A stretch of DNA of 64,000 nucleotides from Eisenbergiella tayi (GCF_001881565.1 NZ_MPDJ01000009.1:150387-214386); one strand, 5' to 3'; numbered from the stretch's first letter, positions 16,861 through 26,453 are shown. Notes: generated by a model from the sequence alone, not told the origin. Numbers and translations are program-made.

Positions 16861-19137
16861 TTATCTGCCGTTTTTCAGTTGGCCGGGGGTAACGCCCGTA
16901 TATTTTTTAAAAATACGGATAAAAGTAGAGCTGTCACGGAACCCGGCCCGTTCCGCCGCCTCCACAACACTGACTCCTTCCGACAAAAGCCTTTCCGCTT
17001 CATCGATGCGCGTCTGGTTGATGAATTTTAATAAGCTTTCACCTGTGCCCTTTTTATAAATGGAAGAAAGATACGCCGGGGTCATATGAAAATGCAGGCC
17101 GGTCTGGGATATATTCAGATCGGGATTATTGAAATTAGCCTGGATATATTCTCTGATTTTCTGGCACAGCTGCTGATTCTGCCCGCATTCCAGGCTTTGC
17201 ATTTCGGATATGCGGCACAGGTTTTCTACAGATGCGGCGAATTTTTCCTTAATGCTCTCAAGGGACAGCTTCATGGAAATATCATTCATTCCCAGATCAT
17301 CGGAGGTTTCTCCCACCACCTGGGCGGCTTTAATTACGGTTCCCATCATAACATATAAAAGACGCTTAAGCATTTCCGGCGAAGCCTTGATTTCCAGGAA
17401 GTTAACATCCAGGATTTTATTAATATACGATATGGCCAGCTGGCTGTTATGATTTTTTACGGCCGCAATAATCCGTTCTTCCTGCTCGGCGGAATAAGCG
17501 TATTTTTTATGGGCCCGGTCATGGACTTCCCTGTAGCTGATAAAATCAGGATCCAGCGCCGCCACAAATTCTTCCGCCTCTTTTGCTTCCATATAGGATT
17601 TATGAATCCCTTCCAGTCCTTTGTGCGCTTCTCCGGCCAGCGCAACGACATGGAAATTATAGTTTTCATATATAAAATTCTGCATCGAATATACAATATC
17701 CGCAATACGTCTTTCATAAGCCATGGTTTTATCCCTGATATTCATGGCCACGGCCACCATGTCACCCAGTTCCACTTTTTCCAGACGAAATTCCTCGGAA
17801 AGGCTCTCCCCTAATACATTATCGATGATAAACCGGCGCATGCTTTTTTTCTGTATGAATTCCTCCAGGTCGTCTTCCTGCTTTTCGGCTTCCCTTACCA
17901 TAAAAAGAAGAACCAGGTTCTTTCCCTCCAGGAAATCCCGGCAGATAATTTCACGATCCGGTGACTTGCTGCCCTCCGCATAGGTATTCAGCATTAAATC
18001 TGCGAAATAATAATGCTTCACAATCTCCCGGCTTCTGCTCGCTACCTGCTCGAAATCAGAACGCTCCTCCAGAAGGGAAACCGTCTTTTCCTTCAAATAA
18101 AGGTATTCATTATCCACATCAGGGGCTTCTTCCTCTTTCCTGAATACATCCAGCAGCGCCTTCAGAGGCTTATAATTAATCTTCATCATCCGGGAGGCGG
18201 CAAAAAAACCGAGCAGAAGGCAGGCAAAAATACCGGCCAGAAAAATATTTCTCATCCTGCCGGCTGATTTACTCAACATCCTCTCCGGCATCAGGAGTAC
18301 ATATTTCCAGTCAAAGACAGTCGACAGCACGGTCCGCATAATATATTCTTCCTTGTTCCAGACTGTTTTCTGCTCTTCGTCCTGCCCCAATACATCATAA
18401 TTTATTTCAAGGCCGGCGTATTTTTCCGGACAGTTTATAATCCGGCCTTCCCTGTCGACGATGACCCAATCCAGCCCCTGTTCCCAGGAATCCATTTCAA
18501 TAAGATTGCTGAAAACAGCGGGATCCAGCCACAGTCCAATCATGGCAGAGGATTCCCCCAGCTCCCCCTTCAGATTAGTCATTGTAAGAAGGAGAGTCGG
18601 TCTTCCCTTTGTCCATTTGGTATCCATCATTATAAAATCACGAAAATGATATTCCGATAAATATGTCTTCAGCATTTCTTCCGAAGCATTATCCTCACCA
18701 AAACAATACAGCTCACAGTACATGTTAAAATCCATATTGCCGTGGGATGAAACCACCTTATCGCTGTTTTCAAAATAAACCATGATATCCCTGGAAAAAT
18801 TCCCGTTTTTGTTCATGGACAGCGAAAGATCGGAAAGCTCATTCTGAAGCTGATAAAGCTGATACGAATTTTCCGCCCCGAAATTTCCGCACACTGCTGA
18901 CAGCCGCTGGATATTTTCATCAAGCGCCAGCTGGATCAGTTCATTTTCATAATATTCCAGTTCTCTGTCACAGGTATTTTTAACCGTCCGGATGAGACTC
19001 TCGTTAGAGATATCCGCATGCTTTTTCGCATCCCTGTAGGCGTAGGAATAGAACAGGACACCCATTATAATGGGAATATAAAAAATACATACATAAGATA
19101 GATAAAGCTTTCGGTAAGCCTTGCCGTTCTTTCTCAT
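16861..19137 (-). CDS. membrane-bound AraC-family sensor regulator (YesS-like)
   Basis: A 758-aa one-component regulator. A membrane segment (about residues 11-31) and a second one (about 290-312) enclose an extracytoplasmic Cache-like sensor. A coiled linker follows, and the last 100 residues are an AraC-type double HTH (HMTPAYLSSIYKKGTGESLL, then AGFRDSSTFIRIFKKYTGVT). Such proteins sense a sugar outside the cell and switch on nearby uptake and hydrolase genes. Position supports this: the lyase/GH88 operon lies upstream and the importer operon downstream, all on the same strand. The likely targets are those two operons. Terminators flank it, so it is transcribed alone. Confidence 0.88.
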   Translation of the reverse strand: MRKNGKAYRKLYLSYVCIFYIPIIMGVLFYSYAYRDAKKHADISNESLIRTVKNTCDRELEYYENELIQLALDENIQRLSAVCGNFGAENSYQLYQLQNELSDLSLSMNKNGNFSRDIMVYFENSDKVVSSHGNMDFNMYCELYCFGEDNASEEMLKTYLSEYHFRDFIMMDTKWTKGRPTLLLTMTNLKGELGESSAMIGLWLDPAVFSNLIEMDSWEQGLDWVIVDREGRIINCPEKYAGLEINYDVLGQDEEQKTVWNKEEYIMRTVLSTVFDWKYVLLMPERMLSKSAGRMRNIFLAGIFACLLLGFFAASRMMKINYKPLKALLDVFRKEEEAPDVDNEYLYLKEKTVSLLEERSDFEQVASRSREIVKHYYFADLMLNTYAEGSKSPDREIICRDFLEGKNLVLLFMVREAEKQEDDLEEFIQKKSMRRFIIDNVLGESLSEEFRLEKVELGDMVAVAMNIRDKTMAYERRIADIVYSMQNFIYENYNFHVVALAGEAHKGLEGIHKSYMEAKEAEEFVAALDPDFISYREVHDRAHKKYAYSAEQEERIIAAVKNHNSQLAISYINKILDVNFLEIKASPEMLKRLLYVMMGTVIKAAQVVGETSDDLGMNDISMKLSLESIKEKFAASVENLCRISEMQSLECGQNQQLCQKIREYIQANFNNPDLNISQTGLHFHMTPAYLSSIYKKGTGESLLKFINQTRIDEAERLLSEGVSVVEAAERAGFRDSSTFIRIFKKYTGVTPGQLKNGR

Positions 19138-19238
19138 TCTGTCGTCTTCCTTCCATGCCCTTCAGCTTCCCATTTGTCCTGTTTTTCGATACTTTCCATT
19201 ATATTTTTCCATTATAATTGATTTTATCATAAAAATAT

Positions 19239-19281
19239 TGTCAAAAAAAGTAAAATTTTCGAAAATAGCCGAAAATTTTAC
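19239..19281 (-). promoter_or_regulatory. TTGACA box next to a perfect 12-bp dyad
   Basis: Two perfect 12-bp arms, GTAAAATTTTCG (19250-19261) and CGAAAATTTTAC (19270-19281), stand 8 bp apart, directly upstream of a minus-strand TTGACA (19244-19239) that precedes AT-rich -10 candidates. The dyad lies 110-140 bp before the AraC sensor gene and could be its operator. Confidence 0.55.
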
Positions 19282-19318
19282 AATAAATCCCATTTTTCTA
19301 AAACATATTTCCTTCGAA

Positions 19319-19347
19319 AAAGAGGCCTCTATAGACCTCTTTTTCCT
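19319..19347 (-). terminator. terminator of the lyase/GH88 operon
   Basis: On the minus strand AAAGAGGTC and GGCCTCTTT pair across a short loop, followed by CTTTTTCG. It lies 14-40 bp after the heparinase II/III gene stop. Confidence 0.75.
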
Positions 19348-19360
19348 TTTCTTAGTTTTT

Positions 19361-21382
19361 TCAGACGTGCAGTACTTCCCCTCCATAGCATCTTTCGCCT
19401 TCTTTGACATCTGACACATCAAAAACACAGACATTTCCTACCCCAAAACAATCTCCTGCAATAACCGCATCCGAACTGTGGAATAACTCATTATGGCAAA
19501 GAATTACCACATAGCGCCTTCTGCCCGCCGTAATCTTTACCGCCTGCACCTCCGTTTCATTTAAGTTTATAAACCGTGTATGGCTCCAGGTGTCCAGAAG
19601 CTCGGCCTGTACGGCTTCTGCCAGTGAATCTCCGCCATTGATGACAGTAATCATGCTTGCAAATCCTTCTTTTTTCAGGGACGCCCTGACACAGACATTT
19701 TCTTCACATTGGTTATAATGCCGTGAGATTATTCCGCTGTATTCCTCAAGAGAAACTCCTTCTGTCAGGAATTGGAAGAATGCGGCGTTCTTTTTTCCCC
19801 GGAAGGTCAGAAGGCCATTCTCCTCTGAAACACAGCCCTCCGGTGCAAAATGAAAATACTGCCGGTATTCATGCTCCCCCGTAGCATAAAACTGATCATT
19901 TATCAGGTAGATATCCGGTTTAATCCAGATGATGCGGCGGTTCACAAAAATCCCCTCCGAGATATAGCCCAGATGCCCGCCCTGTACAAACTCTGCTTTT
20001 TTTCCCGTATGGAAGCTTCTGTTCACAGGGAGCGACAGCTTTCTTGTATCCCAGGAATCCGTAAAGGTCGTGAACGGTTTTTTATCCACGATAGTCGTAT
20101 TATGTCCCATATTGCCCTTCAGTTCAAAGCGGAGAAGAATATCCTTATAGGTGGAACGCCCGCCGTCCACCAGGACGTCCTCCCCGTTCAGGACCAGATC
20201 CACATGAAGCTTATCCCCATGGCAATGCCCCGTACTCATGGCTCCGCAGGTGAAATGAAGCAGGTTTGCATTCTCTTCCCAGCTTTCCCGCAGATAATAA
20301 TTCCCGCTGTCCTTCAGGCATGCCGATGTAAATCCGGGCTTTTCCGCCGGAAGGGAACGGTATTCCTGACTGGCCTTCCTGCCGAAATCCCAGGCTCCCT
20401 CAAAATCCATCCGGTCAAAGCCTGCATATTTCAGGACCGGATCCCGGAACAGCCAGGCTCCCATGGTTATCTTGTCCCGCAGATCCACCTCATCGGAATC
20501 TCCCTGTATAAACTGGCAGCCATCCGGTTTTCTCCAAATCACATCTGCCAGCGCCATACGGTGCACCGTCTCCTCCAGCCCGGGATCCAACCTTATCCCA
20601 TTTGCCCTGGCCAGATAAACCACACAGCACAGGCAATGAAATACCTCATTATGATACATGGGAGACTGTTCCCACTGACTGCCGTCCTCATAAACCTGTA
20701 CCCATACCGAATCCCTGATACGTCTCAGCGCAAGTGAGGCCCAGCGCCTTGTATCCTCATCCTGAGGAAGTGCCATGGCTATTTCAAAAAGCCCGCTGTT
20801 TTCCAGAATGCACCAGTTGCTCTGCAGTCTTTCGTCACCGCCCTTTTCTTCCAGTCTTTTGGCATGAAGGCGCAGATAACCCGCAAACTTATCAATAAAT
20901 TCTTCTGTCAGCAGGCTGCTGTTCCTGAAATAACGGATCGCTTTTGTCCAGGTCTCCCCTCTCAGTCCCGTTTCCAGCATCCGCCAGGGCCCCATCTGCA
21001 TGATTCCTTCCATGGGAATCCGATCCATCCAGTCATGAATCAGCCGGAGAAAATTTCTCACATATTTTTCATCTCCGGTAAGCTGCCAGGCCTGTCCCAG
21101 ACAGATAAAAAACCGGTGGCGGTTAAACTGCCAGACAAATTCCGGATCCTCATCCGGTATACAGCACCAGTCCACATCCTCCCGGAAGGTCACGGGTTCA
21201 CAGGTTCTTTCCATATCCCAGTCCAGATCAAACAGAAAGGTGTTTTCACATACCTCATCCGCAATACGCAGAATATGCTTAACCTCTTTTTCCCAGTTTC
21301 CCCTGCTGTAAGATGCGGCCCACTCCGGATCCGGCACAAAATAGCAGCTGTCCGGCCTGTCAAAATATTGTTCCATTCTCAT
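19361..21382 (-). CDS. heparinase II/III family polysaccharide lyase
   Basis: A 673-aa protein with the two-domain lyase build. The N-terminal two-thirds is an alpha/alpha toroid containing YEDGSQWEQSPMYHNEVFH near residue 240, a conserved active-site segment. The C-terminal beta-sandwich carries MSTGHCHGDKLHVDLVLNG and DVLVDGGRSTYKD, the metal-site His pattern of the heparinase II/III (PL12/PL15/PL17/PL21) fold. There is no signal peptide, so the enzyme is probably cytoplasmic and acts on imported oligosaccharides. It is 31 bp after the GH88 gene. Lyase plus GH88 is the classical route for uronic-acid chains. The specific polysaccharide cannot be read. GGAGG stands 8 nt before the ATG. Confidence 0.85.
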   Translation of the reverse strand: MRMEQYFDRPDSCYFVPDPEWAASYSRGNWEKEVKHILRIADEVCENTFLFDLDWDMERTCEPVTFREDVDWCCIPDEDPEFVWQFNRHRFFICLGQAWQLTGDEKYVRNFLRLIHDWMDRIPMEGIMQMGPWRMLETGLRGETWTKAIRYFRNSSLLTEEFIDKFAGYLRLHAKRLEEKGGDERLQSNWCILENSGLFEIAMALPQDEDTRRWASLALRRIRDSVWVQVYEDGSQWEQSPMYHNEVFHCLCCVVYLARANGIRLDPGLEETVHRMALADVIWRKPDGCQFIQGDSDEVDLRDKITMGAWLFRDPVLKYAGFDRMDFEGAWDFGRKASQEYRSLPAEKPGFTSACLKDSGNYYLRESWEENANLLHFTCGAMSTGHCHGDKLHVDLVLNGEDVLVDGGRSTYKDILLRFELKGNMGHNTTIVDKKPFTTFTDSWDTRKLSLPVNRSFHTGKKAEFVQGGHLGYISEGIFVNRRIIWIKPDIYLINDQFYATGEHEYRQYFHFAPEGCVSEENGLLTFRGKKNAAFFQFLTEGVSLEEYSGIISRHYNQCEENVCVRASLKKEGFASMITVINGGDSLAEAVQAELLDTWSHTRFINLNETEVQAVKITAGRRRYVVILCHNELFHSSDAVIAGDCFGVGNVCVFDVSDVKEGERCYGGEVLHV

Positions 21383-21413
21383 TTTCCACTCCTCCTATTT
21401 TCCGATGCTTCCA

Positions 21414-22592
21414 TCAATACCAGTAGGGATCCCAGTCACGGGAGAGCCTTGTCAGCGCCTCCATGTAAAAATAATCCCCCCAAAGCACGCACTCATCCAC
21501 CCCAATGTTAAAACAGGTATTATATGGAGTGCTTCTCGCGTAGGTTCCATGCAGGAGCTGTCCGTTGGACTGTGCAGGATCCGTAACCGCACATTCTGTC
21601 ACCAGAGCGTGCAGCAGCCTTTTTGCCATTCCCGTATAATATGCCGCTTTCTCCTCCGGCAGGTATTTGCTCATTTCCAGCATGCCGCAGGCCGCGATTG
21701 CCGCCGCTGAGGAATCCCGCGGTTCCGCACTGCCGTCACTGAAATCAAAATCCCAGTAGGGAATCATATCCTTGGGCAGATGCTTCAGAAAATAATCCGT
21801 CACCTTACAGAAAATATCGGCATATTCTTCTTCCCGCAGGAATTTGTAGGCAAATGCGGATCCATAAATGCCCCATGCCTGTCCTCTTGCCCAGGCGGAA
21901 CCGTCACGGTTTCCCTGATGGGTAACCCCTTTCTCCGGCACTCCTGTCTTCACATCAAAGAAAAAAGTATGATAAGTAGAGTTATCGTCCCTGATGATAT
22001 TTTTCATGGAGGTCTTAATGTGTGCCTCCGCTTTCTTTTCATACTCCTTATCCCCGGTCAATTCACCGGCCCAGAACAGCAGCGGCATATTCAGAAGACA
22101 ATCGATGATCAGCCTGTAGTTATTTTTATTCCCCAATCTTCCCCACGCCTGAAAGAACTGGCCTTTTTCCTGGAATCTTGCCATCAGGTTATCAGCCGCC
22201 ATGATAGCTGCCTCTTTTCCTGTCTCGCTTCCGGTGAGCTTATAGGCCGCGACACAGGAAGGACAGTATAAAAAGCCCATATCATGATGGTTCACTCCCT
22301 CTCTTTTCTTAATCCTTCTGAAAAAATCCTTTACTTCAATTTCCGCTGTCTGCTTAAGCGCCTCATCACCCGTCTTTTCATAGGCCAGCCATACTTCCCC
22401 CGTCCAGAAGCCCGGCGTCCACTCAAAATTTCTTCCCGGCCGGTAAAAATTATGAATGCTGGCGGATGACGGAAACTTTTCCGTAAATTCATCTGTAGCG
22501 ATCGTAATCAGTTCAGCAGCCTTATCATAAGCCGCTTTCAGCATTTCTCCGTCAATTTCCTTATGCTGCAGCAATTCTTCTTTTGTCTGCAT
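21414..22592 (-). CDS. GH88 unsaturated glucuronyl hydrolase
   Basis: A 392-aa alpha6/alpha6-barrel enzyme that removes the 4,5-unsaturated uronic acid left at the non-reducing end by lyases. The family pattern is complete: WTPGFWTGEVWLAYEKTGD, then NHHDMGFLY with the first catalytic Asp, and GNRDGSAWARGQAWGIYG with the second Asp, ending with the usual DSSAAAIAACGMLEMSKYLP. No signal peptide is present, so it works in the cytoplasm. It is the first gene of the operon with the heparinase II/III lyase. AAAGGAGG precedes the ATG, and a TATAAT -10 box lies at 22663-22658. Confidence 0.93.
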   Translation of the reverse strand: MQTKEELLQHKEIDGEMLKAAYDKAAELITIATDEFTEKFPSSASIHNFYRPGRNFEWTPGFWTGEVWLAYEKTGDEALKQTAEIEVKDFFRRIKKREGVNHHDMGFLYCPSCVAAYKLTGSETGKEAAIMAADNLMARFQEKGQFFQAWGRLGNKNNYRLIIDCLLNMPLLFWAGELTGDKEYEKKAEAHIKTSMKNIIRDDNSTYHTFFFDVKTGVPEKGVTHQGNRDGSAWARGQAWGIYGSAFAYKFLREEEYADIFCKVTDYFLKHLPKDMIPYWDFDFSDGSAEPRDSSAAAIAACGMLEMSKYLPEEKAAYYTGMAKRLLHALVTECAVTDPAQSNGQLLHGTYARSTPYNTCFNIGVDECVLWGDYFYMEALTRLSRDWDPYWY

Positions 22593-22985
22593 TTTCCTTT
22601 CCTCCTTTTTTTACGTATCTGTCCCTGCGGAAAGCCGTAGAGAAAATCTGCATTTTTATTATAGTAAATAGAAAAAGGAAAATATATCGACAAAACAGCA
22701 GATAGCATTAGCATTATTTCGATTTTCGTTCTGTTTTCCATGACAGCGGTATCAGAGAATATGCGTTTTACAGGCGAATAGCAGATTTGTCGTCTTTTTC
22801 ACGAATTTGTATACTGCATATTTGAAAGAACTGCTGTATCATAAAGAAATGGGCGGAGGCAGCTGGGTATGCCGCGAATATTTCAGGCTGCCGGACTGTA
22901 TGGCGGTGGGATACACAGGAATAAGCCTGAGATCCGAAAACAGGCCTGTCTGCCATTTCCTGCAGAAGGCCTGTATTTCTTTGTC
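22593..22985. other. 393-bp intergenic region
   Basis: This stretch holds the GH88 promoter side (TATAAT on the minus strand at 22663-22658, with no good -35, as expected for an activator-dependent promoter) and the terminator of the AraC/GyrI-type gene at 22940-22974. I see no further gene. Confidence 0.6.
22937..22974 (-). terminator. terminator of the AraC/GyrI-type regulator
   Basis: ACAGGCCT arms at 22940-22947 and 22967-22974 (inverted) with a 19-nt loop are followed on the minus strand by TTTTCGG. It sits 12-46 bp after the gene stop. Confidence 0.75.
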
Positions 22986-23861
22986 TTACTTTTCTTTTTT
23001 AGGTGTCACTCTGCACCAGACTTCCTCATAGCATCTTCCATCAATACTATAATACATCTCGAAGTCATACCCGTCTATCAGGTCATAATTGGCTGTGGGG
23101 AGCCAGTCCGTATATACCCGGGCATTCAGTTCCTGCACAGCTTTTGGCGTGTCTTCCATATTATGGGGTTCATTTACAAACACCGCCCATGTGGCTTCGG
23201 GTACATCCACTACCGTATACCCTTTTGTATCGGACAAAGGCGTTTTTAAAACACACAGCATGTAAGGGAAACAGGTTCCTTCACAGTCACGATACCCGCA
23301 TACGGCATTCACAGTGCTGGGAAAACCGGCTGATTTCAACAGTTTTTCATATTCTCCGTTTTTCAGCTTTTCCGTCCAGAAATCCGGAATGTCCTTCAGA
23401 TGTTCTCCGTCTCTGGTTTCAAAGATTTCCTCAATCCCATACACCTGGAACGCCTTTTTTTCTACTATCTTATACTTCATTTCACTTGCCCCTTTCACGG
23501 TTAATTGAAAGGATATACGGGGAAATGCTTTAATATCCGCTCCCACCTTGCGCGCCGCGGTGGGCGGCATGCCGTGCACACTCTGAAAAGCTCTGGTAAA
23601 AGCTTCCGGGGATTCATAGCCATAGTTCAGCGCCAGATCCAGGATCTTAATATTGCTTGTCTGGAGATCGAAAGCCGCCAGCGTCATTTTCCTGCGTCTC
23701 ACATATTCCGACAGCGTTATATTGGTCATGAAGGTGAACATCCTCTGGAAATGATACACCGAACAGCAGGCCTCCCTGGCAGTCTTTTCATAATCGATTT
23801 TGCCGCAGAGATTCTTTTCTATATAATCAATTGCACGGTTCATGTTGGTAAGCCATTCCAT
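22986..23861 (-). CDS. AraC-family regulator with GyrI-like effector domain
   Basis: A 291-aa transcription regulator. Residues 1-105 are an AraC double HTH (NLCGKIDYEKTAREACCSVY, then ALNYGYESPEAFTRAFQSVHG). Residues about 130-290 form a GyrI/SOUL-like small-molecule binding domain with the ending WCRVTPKK. This layout is the Rob/BltR-type one, often controlling drug-efflux genes, and a MATE exporter gene follows upstream at 25358. I placed the start at the ATG at 23861 behind GGAGG (7 nt); the reading frame extends 22 codons further to 23927 but has no better site. The binding ligand is unknown. Confidence 0.88.
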   Translation of the reverse strand: MEWLTNMNRAIDYIEKNLCGKIDYEKTAREACCSVYHFQRMFTFMTNITLSEYVRRRKMTLAAFDLQTSNIKILDLALNYGYESPEAFTRAFQSVHGMPPTAARKVGADIKAFPRISFQLTVKGASEMKYKIVEKKAFQVYGIEEIFETRDGEHLKDIPDFWTEKLKNGEYEKLLKSAGFPSTVNAVCGYRDCEGTCFPYMLCVLKTPLSDTKGYTVVDVPEATWAVFVNEPHNMEDTPKAVQELNARVYTDWLPTANYDLIDGYDFEMYYSIDGRCYEEVWCRVTPKKEK

Positions 23862-23987
23862 ACGTACTCCTCCTTTCACAAATGAGTGTACCATAAACAG
23901 CCGGGAAGAGCCTTGCCGTAAATGCAAAATAAAGTCAGATTCCCTTTTCTTATCGAAGCCCGGCTTCCTCCGCCGGCAACACTGTTC

Positions 23988-25358
23988 TCACCCCTGGTCA
24001 CTCCGGGACATATCACGAGTCAAATTCCTGGCCCACTTATATTTCCTGTAGTGGCAGTAAACGGCGGGCAGCTTTACAAATTCATCCAGGTTGAGCAGAA
24101 AGTATACCGCCAACACCGGCAGTTTCAGCACAAATGCCGCTATGATGCCCACCGGAACAATGATTACCCACATCGTTATCAAATCGCACAGCAAGCCAAA
24201 TTTTGTATCCCCTCCTGCGCAGAAAATTCCTGCTATTACAGTGGAGTTGATGGATTTTCCTATCATATAATAGGAACACATAATAAGCATTCCCTGAAGA
24301 TATCCTCCCGCCTGCCGGCTCAGGTTTCCGGAGACTGCCAGAATGAGCGGACTGCATAAAAGCAGCAGCAGGCCCGAGGCCGCCCCTGCAAGCAGCGCCA
24401 GCCTGCATAATCTCCCTCCATATTCTTTTGCCCTCTCCAGCGCACCCGTCCCCAGTTCATTTCCCACAATAATTCCGCTGCCGGATCCAATTCCCAGGCT
24501 CAGACAGGCAATCAGGTTTTTTACGATATTGGCAATGGAATTGGCCGCCACCGCATCGCTTCCCAAGTGCCCCATAATCACGGAAAACATGGTAAACCCA
24601 CAGCCCCATACCAGCTCGTTGGCGAGCACCGGAGAAGTGTAATGCCAGAAGTCCTTTAATAACACGGGATTGGAGCTTCTCAGATATTTCAGGCGTATAC
24701 GGACCACATCTTTCCTTGCACATTCGGCAAGGACAAGAATCAGCTCTATTCCTCTTGCCAGAACCGTGGCAACAGCAGCCCCCCTGATACCCATCTTCGG
24801 AACGCCGAGAAGCCCGAAAATAAAGATCGCATTCAGTAAAATATTCATCCCCATGGATACGGAACCGAAAACAGTACTTCTTCCCGTCCTGCCGCTGTTT
24901 TTCATAATACACAGATAGATCTGCGAGACACCGGCAAACAGATAAGACCAGCTTACTATCCTGAGATAAACAGCCCCCAGTGTAATCAGCGTGTCATCAT
25001 TCGTAAAAATGCGCATCAGCATTCGAGGGAAAGCAATTGCTCCTGCAAAAAATACAAAGGAAACCAGAACAGAAAACTTCAGTACAATCGCCAGTATCCA
25101 TTCTACTGCCTGGATATCCTTCTTTCCCCAATACTGTGCCGCCAATATCATAGCCCCGATCGTAAGCGCCGCCCAGAAAAGGCTCAGGACGAATTGAACC
25201 TGAGCAGCCAGGGAAACTGCTGACAGGGAATCCTGATCAAGTAGACTCAGCATGATTGCATCCGATGCGCTCACCATGGCGGACATCAGATTCTGCAGCG
25301 CTATGGGCACTACAAGGAAAAGCAGTTTCTTATAAAACACCTTATTCTCTTTTTTCAT
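23988..25358 (-). CDS. MATE family multidrug/toxin efflux transporter
   Basis: A 456-aa polytopic membrane protein with 12 predicted segments and the two-bundle MATE pattern: QNLMSAMVSASDAIMLSLLD in the first half, GIGSGSGIIVGNELGTGAL and AKEYGGRLCRLALLAGAASG in the second half. It would expel cationic compounds coupled to Na+ or H+. The start is the ATG at 25358 behind GGGAGA; the upstream in-frame extension (25412) lacks any signal. Its promoter (TTGTGT-17-TATAAA, 25476-25448) overlaps that of the divergent AraC-cupin gene at 25563. Confidence 0.9.
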   Translation of the reverse strand: MKKENKVFYKKLLFLVVPIALQNLMSAMVSASDAIMLSLLDQDSLSAVSLAAQVQFVLSLFWAALTIGAMILAAQYWGKKDIQAVEWILAIVLKFSVLVSFVFFAGAIAFPRMLMRIFTNDDTLITLGAVYLRIVSWSYLFAGVSQIYLCIMKNSGRTGRSTVFGSVSMGMNILLNAIFIFGLLGVPKMGIRGAAVATVLARGIELILVLAECARKDVVRIRLKYLRSSNPVLLKDFWHYTSPVLANELVWGCGFTMFSVIMGHLGSDAVAANSIANIVKNLIACLSLGIGSGSGIIVGNELGTGALERAKEYGGRLCRLALLAGAASGLLLLLCSPLILAVSGNLSRQAGGYLQGMLIMCSYYMIGKSINSTVIAGIFCAGGDTKFGLLCDLITMWVIIVPVGIIAAFVLKLPVLAVYFLLNLDEFVKLPAVYCHYRKYKWARNLTRDMSRSDQG

Positions 25359-25447
25359 ATACTCTCCCTTACATAATATTACAGTTATCTTATCCCATAG
25401 CGGACGGCACAAGGTAACTGTAATGCTGCTGAGAATTCAAATTTCTT

Positions 25448-25491
25448 TTTATAGTATAGTATTTGATTTCACACAATACTATCATTATAAT
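25448..25491. promoter_or_regulatory. overlapping divergent promoters with shared dyad
   Basis: Plus strand: TTGATT (25463-25468), 17 bp, TATAAT (25486-25491), for the AraC gene. Minus strand: TTGTGT (25476-25471), 17 bp, TATAAA (25453-25448), for the MATE gene. The two promoters interlock and the dyad ATAGTATT (25456-25463) / AATACTAT (25475-25482) lies across both, so one bound protein could control both directions. Confidence 0.75.
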
Positions 25492-25562
25492 AGACATATA
25501 TTATAACAATCGTATTTTTTTATTTTGGCAGGATTTATGGTTAAACCATATACGGTGATATT

Positions 25563-26453
25563 ATGAAAATAATCAATGTGGATATTATGCAGGATACTTC
25601 AGAAATAGTCCATTATGATGAGATGGGCATTCCCCTTTACGTCCGAATCGGGGAGTTATCTTTTTATCCGGGGAAAAAGGCTTTGTGTCACTGGCATGAG
25701 GATATGGAGTTCATACGTATTCTGAAAGGGGAAATGAATTACTATGTTAACGGACACAATGTGCTTCTGAAGGAAAACGACGGGATTATGGTAAATACCA
25801 GGCAGCTGCATTACGGATATTCCGTCTGTCAGCATGACTGCACCTTTATCTGTATTCTTTTCCATCCCTCTCTTCTGTCCGCAAACAAAACCCTGTACCG
25901 AAAATATGTACAGCCTGTGCTGGATAACCGACAATTGGAATATCTGTATCTGGATGCTTCCCGCAGGGAATCTTCCCTGATTCTGAAATATCTGGATCAA
26001 ATCAGTGAAAGGAAAAAGGGCGGGGAAGCCGGTTATGATTTGGAAATTGTCGGACTGCTGAATCTGCTGTGGCGGAATGTGTTCTCTCTTTCTGAAAAAG
26101 GCCAGCCGGAAACGGAAGATACCAAAGCTTCGGATATCCGGCTTCAGAAAGATATGGTATCTTACATTCACCAGCATTTTTCCGAAAAAATAACACTTGA
26201 TGACATCGCAGCTTCCGTGGGTGTATGCCGCAGCAAATGCTGCCGGATATTCAGGCGGTACCTCCAGCAGTCTCCCGTTGATTTTATGAATACCTACCGC
26301 CTGGAGGTGAGCGCTTATCTTCTGAGAAACACGGATAAATCAATTACACAGATTGCCGTTGACTGCGGTTTTAACCATCTGAGCTATTTTTCCCAGCAAT
26401 TTATCCGGCATTTCAAATGTACTCCCAGGGAATACCGGCATAATAACTTGTGA
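25563..26453 (+). CDS. AraC-family regulator with N-terminal cupin domain
   Basis: A 296-aa regulator. Residues about 25-95 make a cupin ligand-binding fold (GKKALCHWHEDMEFIRILKG, then VNGHNVLLKENDGIMVN), the sugar-binding arm of AraC/MelR types. Residues 195-296 are a double HTH (EKITLDDIAASVGVCRSKCC, then DCGFNHLSYFSQQFIRHFKC). It is divergent from the MATE gene and shares the operator region at 25448-25491, so MATE and itself are the likely targets. The effector is unknown. The stop lies 59 bp before the blaR1 stop (converging). Confidence 0.9.
   Translation: MKIINVDIMQDTSEIVHYDEMGIPLYVRIGELSFYPGKKALCHWHEDMEFIRILKGEMNYYVNGHNVLLKENDGIMVNTRQLHYGYSVCQHDCTFICILFHPSLLSANKTLYRKYVQPVLDNRQLEYLYLDASRRESSLILKYLDQISERKKGGEAGYDLEIVGLLNLLWRNVFSLSEKGQPETEDTKASDIRLQKDMVSYIHQHFSEKITLDDIAASVGVCRSKCCRIFRRYLQQSPVDFMNTYRLEVSAYLLRNTDKSITQIAVDCGFNHLSYFSQQFIRHFKCTPREYRHNNL

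Noticed and set aside
20864..21511. Long plus-strand frames opposite the lyase and GH88 genes (for example 215 aa)
   Set aside because: They lie wholly antisense to genes with clear family motifs and show no domain pattern.
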